From: Marivirga sericea | GTDB taxonomy: Bacteria > Bacteroidota > Bacteroidia > Cytophagales > Cyclobacteriaceae | DNA length: 64,000 bases | Direction of reading: 5' to 3' | NCBI RefSeq assembly: GCF_900177665.1 | Contig: NZ_FXAW01000010.1 | Span: forward strand, 1 to 64,000 | Made by a program: the position numbers and the translations under genes | In this document: positions 35,590-44,575 of the stretch, one piece after another | Layout: the number at the start of each line of letters is the position of its first letter | Position numbering within the stretch: position 1 is the first letter of the stretch | Notes under the pieces: model-generated | What the model saw: the letters and a program-made list of their open reading frames with translations, nothing else | Told to the model about the DNA's origin: nothing | Database searches by the model: none

Positions 35590-37410
35590 ATGATGCATTC
35601 TATTTCTATCTCCCGACATTTTCTCACTGCCGTAAGTTGTATTTTACTTTTAGGCTTCACTAGTGCATGTTCCAATTCAAAAGATGATCATCAGGCCTTA
35701 GACTCAAGTCCATACCGTTCAATATTTGGTGAAAATGTCTTGGTCTTTGACGATAGTATGGATCAGGATAAAATAAAGACTACGCTTCAGGCCTTACATA
35801 GGCAACAGAAGCATAATGAATTTGGCTCAGAACGATATGCACTGCTGTTTAAACCAGGAACCTATAATTTGGATGTCACAGTGGATTATTATGTGCAGGC
35901 TTTAGGATTGGGACGATATCCTGGAGAGGTGATCATTAAGGGAGCCGTGCAGTCCGTAGCCAGCACCAGCAGCAATGGTATTCCGAATAAAGTAACCACT
36001 ATGTTTTGGCGTGGTGCAGAAAACTTCAAAGTCATCCCCCAAAATGACGAAACGATCTATTGGGCAGTATCTCAAGCAGCTCCTTATAGGCGTATGCACG
36101 TAGCGGGCGACATAAATTTTGACAAAGGTAGTTGGGCAAGTGGTGGGGTACTCGCTAATTCTATTGTAGAAGGTAGAGCAGGATTAACATCAGGCCAGCA
36201 ATGGATGAGTAGAAACTCTAAAATCGGATCTTGGGAAGGCGGAAACTGGAACAGGGTATTTATTGGAGTGGACGGAGCCCCTAAAGATGCCTGGCCTGAA
36301 AAGCCTACTACCATCATTGATAAAACACCAGTTATTCGGGAAAAACCCTTCTTAACTTATACCGAGTCGGGAGATTATGCCGTCTTTGTTCCGGCACTCA
36401 TGCGCGAAAGTTCCGGGCCGTCTTGGATTAATACTAATGAAGAAGGGGAGCTGATCCCGATTGACTCATTCCATATTGCCTATCCTGAAAAAGATAATGC
36501 AACTACGATTAATCAGGCCTTAGTGAATGGGAAGCATATTCTTTTGACTCCCGGTATCTATGAACTTAACGAAACACTAACGGTCGGCAAAGCCAATACA
36601 GTAATGATTGGACTGGGATTACCTACCCTTATTCCTCAAAATGGAAATATAGGACTAAAGACAAAAGATATCCCAGGAGTGAAATTAGCAGGCTTTATGG
36701 TGGATGCGGGACCAAAGTTATCTCCCTCTCTCATTCAAATTGGATCTGAGGCCTCAAATGCTCAATACCCCGACAATCCTATCTCGCTGCATGATATTTA
36801 TTGCCGAGTAGGGGGTGCTGTAAAAGGGCAGACAGAAACCAGCCTTACTATCAACAGTAATTATGTAATTGGCGATCATTTTTGGTTATGGCGAGCTGAT
36901 CATGGTGTGGGTACTGAATGGATGGAAGGTCAAAACAAACATGGACTAGTGGTTAATGGGGCACACGTAACTATTTTCGGCTTGTTTAACGAGCACTTTC
37001 AGGGCTACCAAACGCTATGGAATGGTGAATACGGCAGCACCTATTTTTATCAATCTGAAATCCCCTATCACCCTCCAAGCAATGAGTTATGGAATGATGA
37101 AGGAAAGCCTGGTTATGCTTCTTATAAGGTAGCCGATACCGTTCAAAACCATAGAGCCTTTGGACTTGGCATCTACAGTTTCTTTCACGATGAGCCCACG
37201 GTCTCCAATAATGTGAGGCTGGAAAATTCTATGGAAGTCCCTGATCATTCTGGCATTGAAATCATGCATATTTCCACCTTTGCGGGGCTTAAAGGAGGCA
37301 TCAATCATATTATTAATGGCCTAGGCCCCTCCACTGAAGTGGGTGAACTAAAGCATTTCGATGGATTTAAGGGAAATGAAAAGCTGTCTCAGGACAAGAA
37401 AAGCAGATGA
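35590..37410 (+). CDS. Lipoprotein with parallel beta-helix (pectin-lyase-like) fold, 606 aa
   Basis: N-terminal lipoprotein signal with lipobox LLLGFTSAC. The mature part starts with a pectate-lyase-like segment (VFDDSMDQDKIKTTLQALHRQQ) and the strongly conserved RYALLFKPGTYNLDVTVDYYVQALGLGRYPGEVIIKGAV, followed by TMFWRGAENFKV and WAVSQAAPYRRMHVAG. The second half repeats the start: TTINQALVNGKHILLTPGIYELNETLTV. I recall near-identical blocks in actinobacterial secreted proteins annotated as coagulation factor 5/8-type, relatives of GH55-like beta-helices. Carbohydrate binding or cleavage is a reasonable inference; the reaction is unknown. Confidence 0.75.
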   Translation: MMHSISISRHFLTAVSCILLLGFTSACSNSKDDHQALDSSPYRSIFGENVLVFDDSMDQDKIKTTLQALHRQQKHNEFGSERYALLFKPGTYNLDVTVDYYVQALGLGRYPGEVIIKGAVQSVASTSSNGIPNKVTTMFWRGAENFKVIPQNDETIYWAVSQAAPYRRMHVAGDINFDKGSWASGGVLANSIVEGRAGLTSGQQWMSRNSKIGSWEGGNWNRVFIGVDGAPKDAWPEKPTTIIDKTPVIREKPFLTYTESGDYAVFVPALMRESSGPSWINTNEEGELIPIDSFHIAYPEKDNATTINQALVNGKHILLTPGIYELNETLTVGKANTVMIGLGLPTLIPQNGNIGLKTKDIPGVKLAGFMVDAGPKLSPSLIQIGSEASNAQYPDNPISLHDIYCRVGGAVKGQTETSLTINSNYVIGDHFWLWRADHGVGTEWMEGQNKHGLVVNGAHVTIFGLFNEHFQGYQTLWNGEYGSTYFYQSEIPYHPPSNELWNDEGKPGYASYKVADTVQNHRAFGLGIYSFFHDEPTVSNNVRLENSMEVPDHSGIEIMHISTFAGLKGGINHIINGLGPSTEVGELKHFDGFKGNEKLSQDKKSR

Positions 37411-37424
37411 TGACGCAATATCGT

Positions 37425-37616
37425 TTACCGTAGCTGCCTAATCCCGAAAATAACGCAAAGACCTCCACCTACCATCCCTATCCATGCCTCAATTGGTGTG
37501 TCACCACTAAGCGCTCTACTGATTTGTGAGCCTGCAGAATCATATACATCATATCCCCAAACCACTAAAGCGACACCCGCCACAATAAGTATTACTCCGA
37601 TTATCTTCTTATTCAT
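37425..37616 (-). CDS. DUF3185 small membrane protein, 63 aa
   Basis: Two membrane helices (about residues 4-21 and 45-60) flank a short loop with SQISRALSGDTP. The pattern GVILIVAGVALVVWGYDVYDSAGSQISRALSGD matches DUF3185. The function is unknown. It ends 15 bp from the convergent beta-helix gene. Confidence 0.85.
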   Translation of the reverse strand: MNKKIIGVILIVAGVALVVWGYDVYDSAGSQISRALSGDTPIEAWIGMVGGGLCVIFGIRQLR

Positions 37617-37755
37617 AGTTCTGTTATTTGATTTCTAAATTTTAATATAGGAAATTATCCTGTACTATAAATAACGAAGTTGTAATCCTTATTAGAAAGC
37701 AATGCAGATTTAAATTTTGGTAACGCATAGCACTTAAATAAAAATGAGACTGAAT

Positions 37756-38919
37756 TTACAATCTGACGAGCTTTGAATTTTCATGAAATTTAATCCATGA
37801 AAACCAATATTCATCTGAAATAGCAATTGGTTCCAAATCTACTCTAAGATCTCCGGAAATATATTTGCCTCTGATATTCCACTTTGTATTGCTGGTTGCA
37901 TCGCATAATTCGATACCCTCTAATCTAATTGTTAGCTTTTGAGCTTTCAAAGTATCTTTAAACGCATTTACTGTTTTTCCAGCCCCAATAAGGACAAATC
38001 CATATTCGTTATTCTCCACTACCTTTTCTGACAATACTTCCTTCTTTAAATAAACCAATCGGTCTTTTATCGAGCTATCCGTTATTCCAATTACATGAGT
38101 ACGTGCAGGGAATGTTTTATCACGGTTTTTTGAGGCCAGTCCTGGAGTAGCTTCAGAAGCCACTAGTTTTTTCCAAATACCCGGGATAGGTAATTCAAAA
38201 TCTTTAAAATCTTTTTCGCTGACTTTAACAACATTGGGCGATTCGCTTGTTTGTTTGACTTCTCGCCAGGAAAGTATTTGAAATGGGATCATTTTCAACT
38301 CATAAGGATGCAGCTTACCTATTAATGATTGAAAGGTAGATTGCTGGAAGAAAGTATTAGTCCTCACATCTGCAACTATCATATTGGCATTTTTAAATGA
38401 GCCTACTTTTAACGGCCCTAAAGTGGCAACATCAAAAGGGATGATGCTTCTACACATCGCGCAATAGGTTAGAGCCACAATTTTGTCTGCAAAATGGTCA
38501 TTGATGATATGATGATGAATGACATAGTCCAAGGGGTAGCACTTAGTAATACCTTCATACTCAATCACGGCCATTTCCATTTGATCATCAAGAGGTAGTT
38601 GATTAGGGTCTTTCGCCATTTCTGGAAAGAACACAGCAGGAAATGCTTTCTCCTGATGCATTTTATAGGTTAAAATCAAGGCAAACCCTGTGATCAATAA
38701 GGGGGCAATGGCCCACAATGGCATTTCATTGTTTTGGTAAAAAATTATGCCTGTACATACTAATAGCCCTATAAAAATGGACCAATTGAGGGGCTTTCGT
38801 AAAAAATAATGGTAGTACAGCCAACTTATGGGGAAAGCTTCTATTAAAGCCATGTAAATGGCAGCAGTTCCAATTAGTAATGATGCAATAGCCAATCCAT
38901 AAAAAAATACTAATTCCAT
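37756..38919 (-). CDS. DUF3179 membrane protein, 387 aa
   Basis: Three N-terminal hydrophobic segments (about residues 3-30, 44-62, 68-84) precede a soluble DUF3179 domain. The domain shows AVIEYEGITKCYPLDYVIHHHIINDHFADKIVALTYCAMCRSIIPFD, with the conserved TYCAMCRS cysteine pair, followed by GSFKNANMIVADVRTNTFFQQST and the G-S-x-x-x-L-P-like region. This domain resembles a heme- or metal-linked oxidoreductase-like module, but no function is established. It is single and monocistronic. Confidence 0.85.
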   Translation of the reverse strand: MELVFFYGLAIASLLIGTAAIYMALIEAFPISWLYYHYFLRKPLNWSIFIGLLVCTGIIFYQNNEMPLWAIAPLLITGFALILTYKMHQEKAFPAVFFPEMAKDPNQLPLDDQMEMAVIEYEGITKCYPLDYVIHHHIINDHFADKIVALTYCAMCRSIIPFDVATLGPLKVGSFKNANMIVADVRTNTFFQQSTFQSLIGKLHPYELKMIPFQILSWREVKQTSESPNVVKVSEKDFKDFELPIPGIWKKLVASEATPGLASKNRDKTFPARTHVIGITDSSIKDRLVYLKKEVLSEKVVENNEYGFVLIGAGKTVNAFKDTLKAQKLTIRLEGIELCDATSNTKWNIRGKYISGDLRVDLEPIAISDEYWFSWIKFHENSKLVRL

Positions 38920-39177
38920 AAGCTTAATGTTTTTAGCTCAATCCAAGCTATTGGATTAGCGCGACATCTAAAAGTGGGAATTTCCTTTCAAGAAATTATC
39001 CGATGCTATACTAAATTTAATCAAAAATAGGGACTTCTGGAAATGCTATCTGAAGCTGCTTAAGACCCAAGACCTAAAAAATTATCATGGTAAAAGCAGC
39101 AGCAATTACAGTGAATTTATAGAAAGCACAAGTGGCAGCTATCCGCCAAAGGGGTAAGCTTTTTAGAAAAATACATT

Positions 39178-39229
39178 TGTGTTGTCCTGAAATAGCTTTA
39201 CACAAATAAAGCTATTTCAGGACAACACA
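39178..39229. repeat. Perfect 23-bp hairpin made of two IS-end-like arms
   Basis: TGTGTTGTCCTGAAATAGC and its continuation to 39200 pair perfectly with 39207-39229 across a 6-nt loop (CACAAA). Related fragments occur near 44451-44466 (GTCCTGGAATAGC) and near 50220-50255 (AAAATAGCC..AATAAAGCTA). GTCCTGAAATAG resembles the termini of IS3-group elements as I recall them, so this could be two abutting IS ends. The remaining 346-bp spacer (38920-39265) shows nothing else. Confidence 0.7.
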
Positions 39230-39265
39230 GCTGCACAATACGTGCTAGTGGATAAGCATCTTACT

Positions 39266-39934
39266 TTATTTATCCTCTTTTCTGTGAACTACCATTTCAA
39301 TTAGGCAATATGAATTTTTGTAAAGATCTGACAGAATTTGGATTTCATAATCTTGCAACTCAATTATAAAATCACCCTTGATCTCAGAACTATAAAAACT
39401 GAAATTTTTCACAACATCCTTTACTTTCACTTTTAAAGTGTAGTGTACATCCGTAAAGTAATTTCTGTTCTCATCTTCAGGCGGCCCATCGTATCCCGAT
39501 TCGTAAATATAATCGGTAATTGCTAATTCAATCGCATGATGGGGATTGCCTATTGTAGCACTTCTATTACTTGAAAGTGCAAATTTCTTTCCAAAGTCTG
39601 CTTTTTCTATGATAAGATATCTATTGCTGTTTTCAATCATAAAAGTTAGCAAGTAATTCTTATATATTTTGGTTAGGTATTCTTTTGCAGACGTGTCAAT
39701 CTCAACATAAAAGCTAGCTACCTCTTCACCGTCATGTTCCAAACTAAGAAACAGATCTCCAATTAAGTGCGTTGCTGATTCTTCATTATAGACTTGAAGT
39801 AATGCGGTTAAATTAAGATGATCATATTCGATGTTATGAATACCTTCTTGCAATGCTATCTTTTTCATAGGTTCTTGGCCACAAATATTAAATGACACCA
39901 ACAGCACGAGCATTAAGATGACTACTCTTCTCAT
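39266..39934 (-). CDS. Secreted hypothetical protein, 222 aa
   Basis: Signal peptide MRRVVILMLVLLVSFNICG, then a mature domain rich in beta strands (IHNIEYDHLNLTALLQVYN, YFTDVHYTLKVKVKDVVKNFSFYSS, GDFIIELQDYEIQILSDL). No family recognised. It probably lies in the periplasm or on the surface. It stands alone between two spacers of about 350-380 bp. Confidence 0.75.
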   Translation of the reverse strand: MRRVVILMLVLLVSFNICGQEPMKKIALQEGIHNIEYDHLNLTALLQVYNEESATHLIGDLFLSLEHDGEEVASFYVEIDTSAKEYLTKIYKNYLLTFMIENSNRYLIIEKADFGKKFALSSNRSATIGNPHHAIELAITDYIYESGYDGPPEDENRNYFTDVHYTLKVKVKDVVKNFSFYSSEIKGDFIIELQDYEIQILSDLYKNSYCLIEMVVHRKEDK

Positions 39935-40314
39935 TCAATATGTATTTGTTTGTTAAGGAAGATCATTGACAAAGTGAAAGGTAGTAATTGACATGACTAT
40001 TGCGCAATCCTTAAAACTAAAATAGTGCTAAAGCTCATTTGTGGTTTTTGATCTAAAACCCAATATAGGTGTAAAGCTCTTATTTTCATAGCTGACAGCG
40101 GGCGTTTTGCTAGGCAATGCACGCTAACCGGCAATTAAAAATGAAGATGCTTAACACACTAAACTCATTTACCACAACTATTCATATTAGTAAAGTTATA
40201 TTAGGACTATAATGTAAACTGTAAAGTAAAATGAGGACGAGACAAGAGATCACACGCGGCACGCGTGCGCCAAAAGGGAGTGTACCCTTTAATTGTATCC
40301 AAATATCTTTTAAG
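39935..40314. other. 380-bp intergenic region with a hairpin and a repeat fragment
   Basis: Contains a GAGGACGAGAC fragment (40233-40243) shared with 46178-46187 and 49430-49438. A short stem AAAGGG (40273-40278) and CCCTTT (40285-40290) may end the beta-lactamase-like transcript on the minus strand, though its U-run is poor. No gene is visible. Confidence 0.45.
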
Positions 40315-41781
40315 TTATTTATCATGTATCAATTCAATTTCAACCTCCAAATTATCTCTAAATACGATTACAGAACTCGGCTTACCATGACTGAAATTAA
40401 ATTTTAACAAGTTAGGATAATCTATTATTTTAAAAAAACCGTTTTTTAAACCTATCAATTCATTTTCATTTTGTCCTTTATAAAATTCAAAAAATGGGGA
40501 TTCTACAAATAGCCGATTATCTCTAACTACAATTTTAACGTCCATCCCTACTCCAAAGAGAAAATCATTGTAATTACCTGTCAATTTTTCTCGAGTCTCT
40601 AAGGGTATTTTTTGAATGTCTTCTGTCGGTAAAGTCTTTTTCCAGTCGGTAAGGGCTAAAAGTTTTATTTGAACTTGGTTAAATACAGGGAGTCGATTTG
40701 GCTTTTCGCCATTTGCCATGTAAATCCAGCCATTACCATCTGCCATGGTGGCAAAAATTTCACTCCCAACCCCTGTATTGGAGCCACCACATCTTATCCA
40801 ATCGTAATTGTTATATCCGAAAGATCTCTGTGGCCCGTAGGCCCAACCGCCAACCGCATTTTTCAAGGCTGTTACTTCCGTGATCTTTTTAGCAATATTG
40901 TTAGAGATAACCTTATTATTCTTGTTTCGAAGCGCATTCTGAATTTCAATTGTAAGCTTGGCCAAATCAGAAGGTGTAGACCATAAGCCTGAGGGTGCAA
41001 CTTGTGGAGTGATAGGCAGTCCAGTTTTTATAACTTTATTTTCCTTATCGTGAACTAAGGCTACATTAGTTAGAAAACCTTTTTCATTTGGCTGAATCAT
41101 TGTTGTATTTTTCAAATCAAGTGGGACAAAAATATGTTCCTGGGCAAGCTGAGCAATTGATTTGTTCATTTTGTCTTCAAGTGCCATTTGAATAATTACA
41201 TATCCACCTCCGCTATACTGCCAACTTGTGCCCGGTGTAAACAAGAATTCTATAGGTTTATCGTATCGTGGAATTTGACCTAATAGGCTCTGCTTGAGGG
41301 TAGGAATTTCACCTCCCTCATAAAAGTCGGCAAAACCATGTTGGCTGGTGCCGGCAGTATGATTTAGAAATTGCTTCCACGTTGGATTATTGTGTTCAGT
41401 AAATGGGCTCTTTGGCAAATGCCACCTTTTGAGATAATTGTCTATTGGATCATCCAAATTAATAAACCCTTTTTCCTCAAGTATATGGCAAAGAAGGGAT
41501 GTGATTGGTTTTGCAATTGAAGCCGTTGAGAAGGCAGTCTGTTCGTCTATCATTTCATTAGAAATGACTGATTTAACTCCAAATTGCTTAGAATAAACTA
41601 TCTCGTAATTTTCAAACACTACAAGGCTGAATCCAGCAAGATTATGGTCTATTAATTGTTGTTCTATGTTTAAGCTATCTGTAAGAAAAGAATATTCAGT
41701 TCCTTCTTCTGATATTTTTGATTTGTTTATCTGACAACTTAAAAGGGCTACTACAAAAATTACAAAAAGACATTTCTTCAT
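40315..41781 (-). CDS. Serine beta-lactamase/esterase-like lipoprotein, 488 aa
   Basis: Lipoprotein signal ending LLSC (C16). The beta-lactamase (class C/PBP4-like, pfam00144) domain has the SxxK motif SIAK (S88, K91) and a YSG motif (WQYSGGGYV) as the YxN equivalent. The third motif is probably in NTGVGSE. A C-terminal domain of about 100 residues may be the lipocalin-like extension common in these esterases. Its substrate may be a peptide or ester rather than a beta-lactam. Confidence 0.88.
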   Translation of the reverse strand: MKKCLFVIFVVALLSCQINKSKISEEGTEYSFLTDSLNIEQQLIDHNLAGFSLVVFENYEIVYSKQFGVKSVISNEMIDEQTAFSTASIAKPITSLLCHILEEKGFINLDDPIDNYLKRWHLPKSPFTEHNNPTWKQFLNHTAGTSQHGFADFYEGGEIPTLKQSLLGQIPRYDKPIEFLFTPGTSWQYSGGGYVIIQMALEDKMNKSIAQLAQEHIFVPLDLKNTTMIQPNEKGFLTNVALVHDKENKVIKTGLPITPQVAPSGLWSTPSDLAKLTIEIQNALRNKNNKVISNNIAKKITEVTALKNAVGGWAYGPQRSFGYNNYDWIRCGGSNTGVGSEIFATMADGNGWIYMANGEKPNRLPVFNQVQIKLLALTDWKKTLPTEDIQKIPLETREKLTGNYNDFLFGVGMDVKIVVRDNRLFVESPFFEFYKGQNENELIGLKNGFFKIIDYPNLLKFNFSHGKPSSVIVFRDNLEVEIELIHDK

Positions 41782-41858
41782 TTTATAATACTTTAGGTGT
41801 ATAAATATTTTGATGCAAATATGAAGAAGGGGCTACTTTTATGCGACCGACTAAAAAA

Positions 41859-41894
41859 AGTCGAACGCATTTTCATAACTAAATGCGTTCGACT
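41859..41894 (-). terminator. Intrinsic terminator of the AraC-type gene
   Basis: A perfect 14-bp stem (AGTCGAACGCATTT with its complement) and an 8-nt loop. On the minus strand it is followed directly by a run of seven T (41852-41858 region). This is a textbook rho-independent terminator 17 bp after the AraC-type stop codon. Confidence 0.85.
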
Positions 41895-41911
41895 CTAAAT
41901 AATACTTTCTT

Positions 41912-43051
41912 TTAGAATTGATTTCGATATGAAGTAGGCGTGATACCAGTATGTTTTTTAAATGCAGTATTGAAGGAAGACTTTGAATTAAAACCAACCT
42001 CATACAATATTTCTAAAATATTCATTTTACTTTTTTCAGGGTCTTTTAAAATACGCATTGCATTTTCTATTCGGTAGGCATTTATAAAGTCAAAGAAATG
42101 CTGGCCTAGTTTATGATTTATTAAAAGCGATAAATCACGGACAGGTATTTGAATTTCATCTGATATATATTGGATTGTAATGGATGGATTTAGATATGGT
42201 TTTTCAGTTTTCATGTATTCATTAAGTAGTAATAAAGTTTCTTCGTAGTTATTTTCAACCTTATCAAAATGATTGCTTTTTTGTCTTTCTGAAACAATAT
42301 CAGCTACAGGCTTCAATCTCGAATTTACATTTCTAAAGACGTTAGGATTGTTTAAAGCCTTAAACAAATACCAGCAAATAATAAGTATTTCAAATAGAAA
42401 GAGGCCGATTTTTATCCATTCAGAAATGTTTGTATAATCAGAAAGCTTAAAAATATTTTTGAACAGTGCTATGCAATAGAAAATAGTTAGTGCAATCGTA
42501 AACTGAAGTAGCCAATTATAAGAATTGATGCTTGAACCCGCATTATTTTCCAGATAAAGCTTCTTTGTTTTCTTTAAAATCATAAAAATAGCAATCATAT
42601 ATGCAACTATTTGAATGTGCAGAAGTGTATAATTAAACTTAAGCTCCACACCATTTAGATTGTTCTCAAAAAAGCTGATTTTAGAAACGGTATCTACAAG
42701 ATAATAATTGGGCAGTAAGATTAGATTTACAACTAAAAATGGAATTATATGAAATAAGTGTTTAAGTTTTAAGCTAAAATCCGAATAACAAACGGATAAA
42801 ACATATAGATAAAAAACAGGGAGTTGCAAAAATGTAATCGAGTTATTAAGCATTCCTAAGTTGGAAGGATTCTCACCAATAAAATCGATAAAAACTCCAC
42901 CGATATCAATTCCAATTAATGTTAAAAACAGAGCAAAAAGTCGGTTGCTTATTTTATGTTTAGTTTTAGCTATTATCAAAAATAACGCTAATAATAATGT
43001 GATGAATAGCGCTATTCCAGGGATAAAAATTAACAAGTTAGTTTCCTTCAT
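41912..43051 (-). CDS. Membrane-anchored AraC-family regulator, 379 aa
   Basis: The N-terminal two-thirds hold about seven hydrophobic segments (residues about 7-230), the 7TM sensor type seen with AraC domains in Bacteroidota. The C-terminal about 110 residues form the AraC DNA-binding domain: PSITIQYISDEIQIPVRDLSLLINHKLGQHFFDFINAYRIENAMRIL and ILEILYEVGFNSKSSFNTAFKKHTGITPTSYRNQF. The downstream neighbour on the same strand, a beta-lactamase-like lipoprotein, is separated by the terminator at 41859-41894. It may regulate that gene. Confidence 0.9.
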   Translation of the reverse strand: MKETNLLIFIPGIALFITLLLALFLIIAKTKHKISNRLFALFLTLIGIDIGGVFIDFIGENPSNLGMLNNSITFLQLPVFYLYVLSVCYSDFSLKLKHLFHIIPFLVVNLILLPNYYLVDTVSKISFFENNLNGVELKFNYTLLHIQIVAYMIAIFMILKKTKKLYLENNAGSSINSYNWLLQFTIALTIFYCIALFKNIFKLSDYTNISEWIKIGLFLFEILIICWYLFKALNNPNVFRNVNSRLKPVADIVSERQKSNHFDKVENNYEETLLLLNEYMKTEKPYLNPSITIQYISDEIQIPVRDLSLLINHKLGQHFFDFINAYRIENAMRILKDPEKSKMNILEILYEVGFNSKSSFNTAFKKHTGITPTSYRNQF

Positions 43052-43288
43052 TCTATTTCAGATTGCAAAAAAGGTATTATCAACTATAGCTCCTTTCATT
43101 TATCTAAATTTAGAAATTTAACTTGCCGAATTGATGTTAACCTTATTCTCTTTTAAAATCTTAGGCTTCAAATTACTTCACCAGTTTGATAGTAGTTCAC
43201 TGGGTCATTTTATTGATTAATTTTAATCCCTTGTTAAAAATTTCCCCGAGATGGAGTTGTTTAGCAAAACGCGCAATTGCAATAATTT

Positions 43289-43984
43289 TTAACTATTGTT
43301 ATTGATTTCAATTTCAATATTGTTTCTCACACTATCCATCACTTTAATGATTGATTTATATTTATCTAATTTATAATTTCTGTTCTTCTCTAGTCTCCAC
43401 AAATAACTTAGGATTTCTTTTTGTTCTCTAGTACTTAAATCATCCGGACTATTGATTCTCACCAAATCGCCACTATCATCGAATTCCATGTAGGGATGTA
43501 AAAGTGAATTGACAGGTTCAAAATAGTTTTCAAAGGACTGCATTTCATTGATCTCATCTAAAAGTTGAATTATACCGTAGTAATAATCATATAGAGATAT
43601 AATTTGAAACCTGAGCGTATCATTACTAATTGTTTTTAATCCAGCTTCTTTTAATGATTCGTAACCTGAGCCATTTATTACTGCAGTATAGTCCCGAAAT
43701 AAAGACGTGTAGAGTACCTCAACTGAATCCTCTCGAATACTTTTGCCCTTCAATAACTCTCTAAATTTATGATTAGCTTTTAAGCTTAAGTTATGTCCCG
43801 TTATATTTACTTTAAAATCTTGTTTGTCCATTCCAATTCCGTTTTTGATTTCAGTAAGAATCTTTAATTCGGAATTTTTATTATTTCTATTATTGCTCCA
43901 GTTCGTAAGGCCAAAGGCGGATATTACCGCTATGAAAATTGACAAGAATTCAAATATAAATTTTCTCCATTTTATCTTTTTCAT
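43289..43984 (-). CDS. DUF6090-like membrane-anchored protein, 231 aa
   Basis: ATG 43984 gives MKKIKWRKFIFEFLSIFIAVISAFGLTNWSNNR, a single N-terminal helix followed by NxxN...SELKILTEIKNGI. This layout (helix, NNW-type motif, long helical domain) is that of DUF6090-like proteins of Bacteroidota. A longer in-frame start at 44050 adds a non-matching tail. It lies 7 bp after the stop of a DUF4177-like gene on the same strand, so the two are probably one operon. A second member of this family lies at 61780-62442. The function is unknown. Confidence 0.78.
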   Translation of the reverse strand: MKKIKWRKFIFEFLSIFIAVISAFGLTNWSNNRNNKNSELKILTEIKNGIGMDKQDFKVNITGHNLSLKANHKFRELLKGKSIREDSVEVLYTSLFRDYTAVINGSGYESLKEAGLKTISNDTLRFQIISLYDYYYGIIQLLDEINEMQSFENYFEPVNSLLHPYMEFDDSGDLVRINSPDDLSTREQKEILSYLWRLEKNRNYKLDKYKSIIKVMDSVRNNIEIEINNNS

Positions 43985-43991
43985 TCTTGAT

Positions 43992-44192
43992 TTATATTTC
44001 TTTTTCAAAATATAAATAAATGTACATTGCCGCTCCAAAATTACTGGCATCTGTAGAGGTCAAACGGTAGCCTTCTTTAGCGTACTCATCTAATTTTTCT
44101 TGAATTTCCTTCTTTGAAGACTTTATAATATGTTTGGAATCAGTAGTAATTTTAGAGTAGTAGATAAGTGCTTCCACTTTGTAATCTTTCAT
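43992..44192 (-). CDS. Small DUF4177-like protein, 66 aa
   Basis: Short soluble protein with a beta-alpha-beta pattern: KVEALIYYSK, then a helix with EIQEKLDEYAKEGYRLTS, then AAMYIYLYFEKE. The G-Y/W-x-L-x-S turn after the helix is characteristic of DUF4177. Its stop precedes the DUF6090-like start by 7 bp, suggesting co-expression. No function known. Confidence 0.65.
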   Translation of the reverse strand: MKDYKVEALIYYSKITTDSKHIIKSSKKEIQEKLDEYAKEGYRLTSTDASNFGAAMYIYLYFEKEI

Positions 44193-44575
44193 TTCTTCTT
44201 TTTTATAATGTTTAGGTACTAGCTAAGTATCGATCAACATACACTATTCTCAGACTGTATCTAGCTTATTAAGAGCAACAAAATAGTACGAGTTACTAAG
44301 TAAAATGCAGGATCTGATTTTTTATACCTATATCATAAATATAGTAGAATTATTCTTAAATCCCCCTTAAATCGCACAAGTCCTCTTTTCTTTGAAACTT
44401 ACCTGAGCCCTCGAGTTGTTTAGTATGCTCGGACTTGTTTTAAATGTCTTGTCCTGGAATAGCTTCACTCAAAAAAAACTTCAAATGAAAATAAAAAGTA
44501 GATTCAATTTGCATTAGAGGCATGCGACAACTTGGATTCCATCAGTATGCAAAGCATGTCTGAAACGGAGTTTTC
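44193..44575. other. 383-bp intergenic region with an IS-end-like fragment
   Basis: Holds an inverted pair ACAAGTCC (about 44378-44385) and GGACTTGT (about 44429-44436) and a one-armed relative of the 39178 hairpin (GTCCTGGAATAGC near 44451). No gene is visible. Confidence 0.4.
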
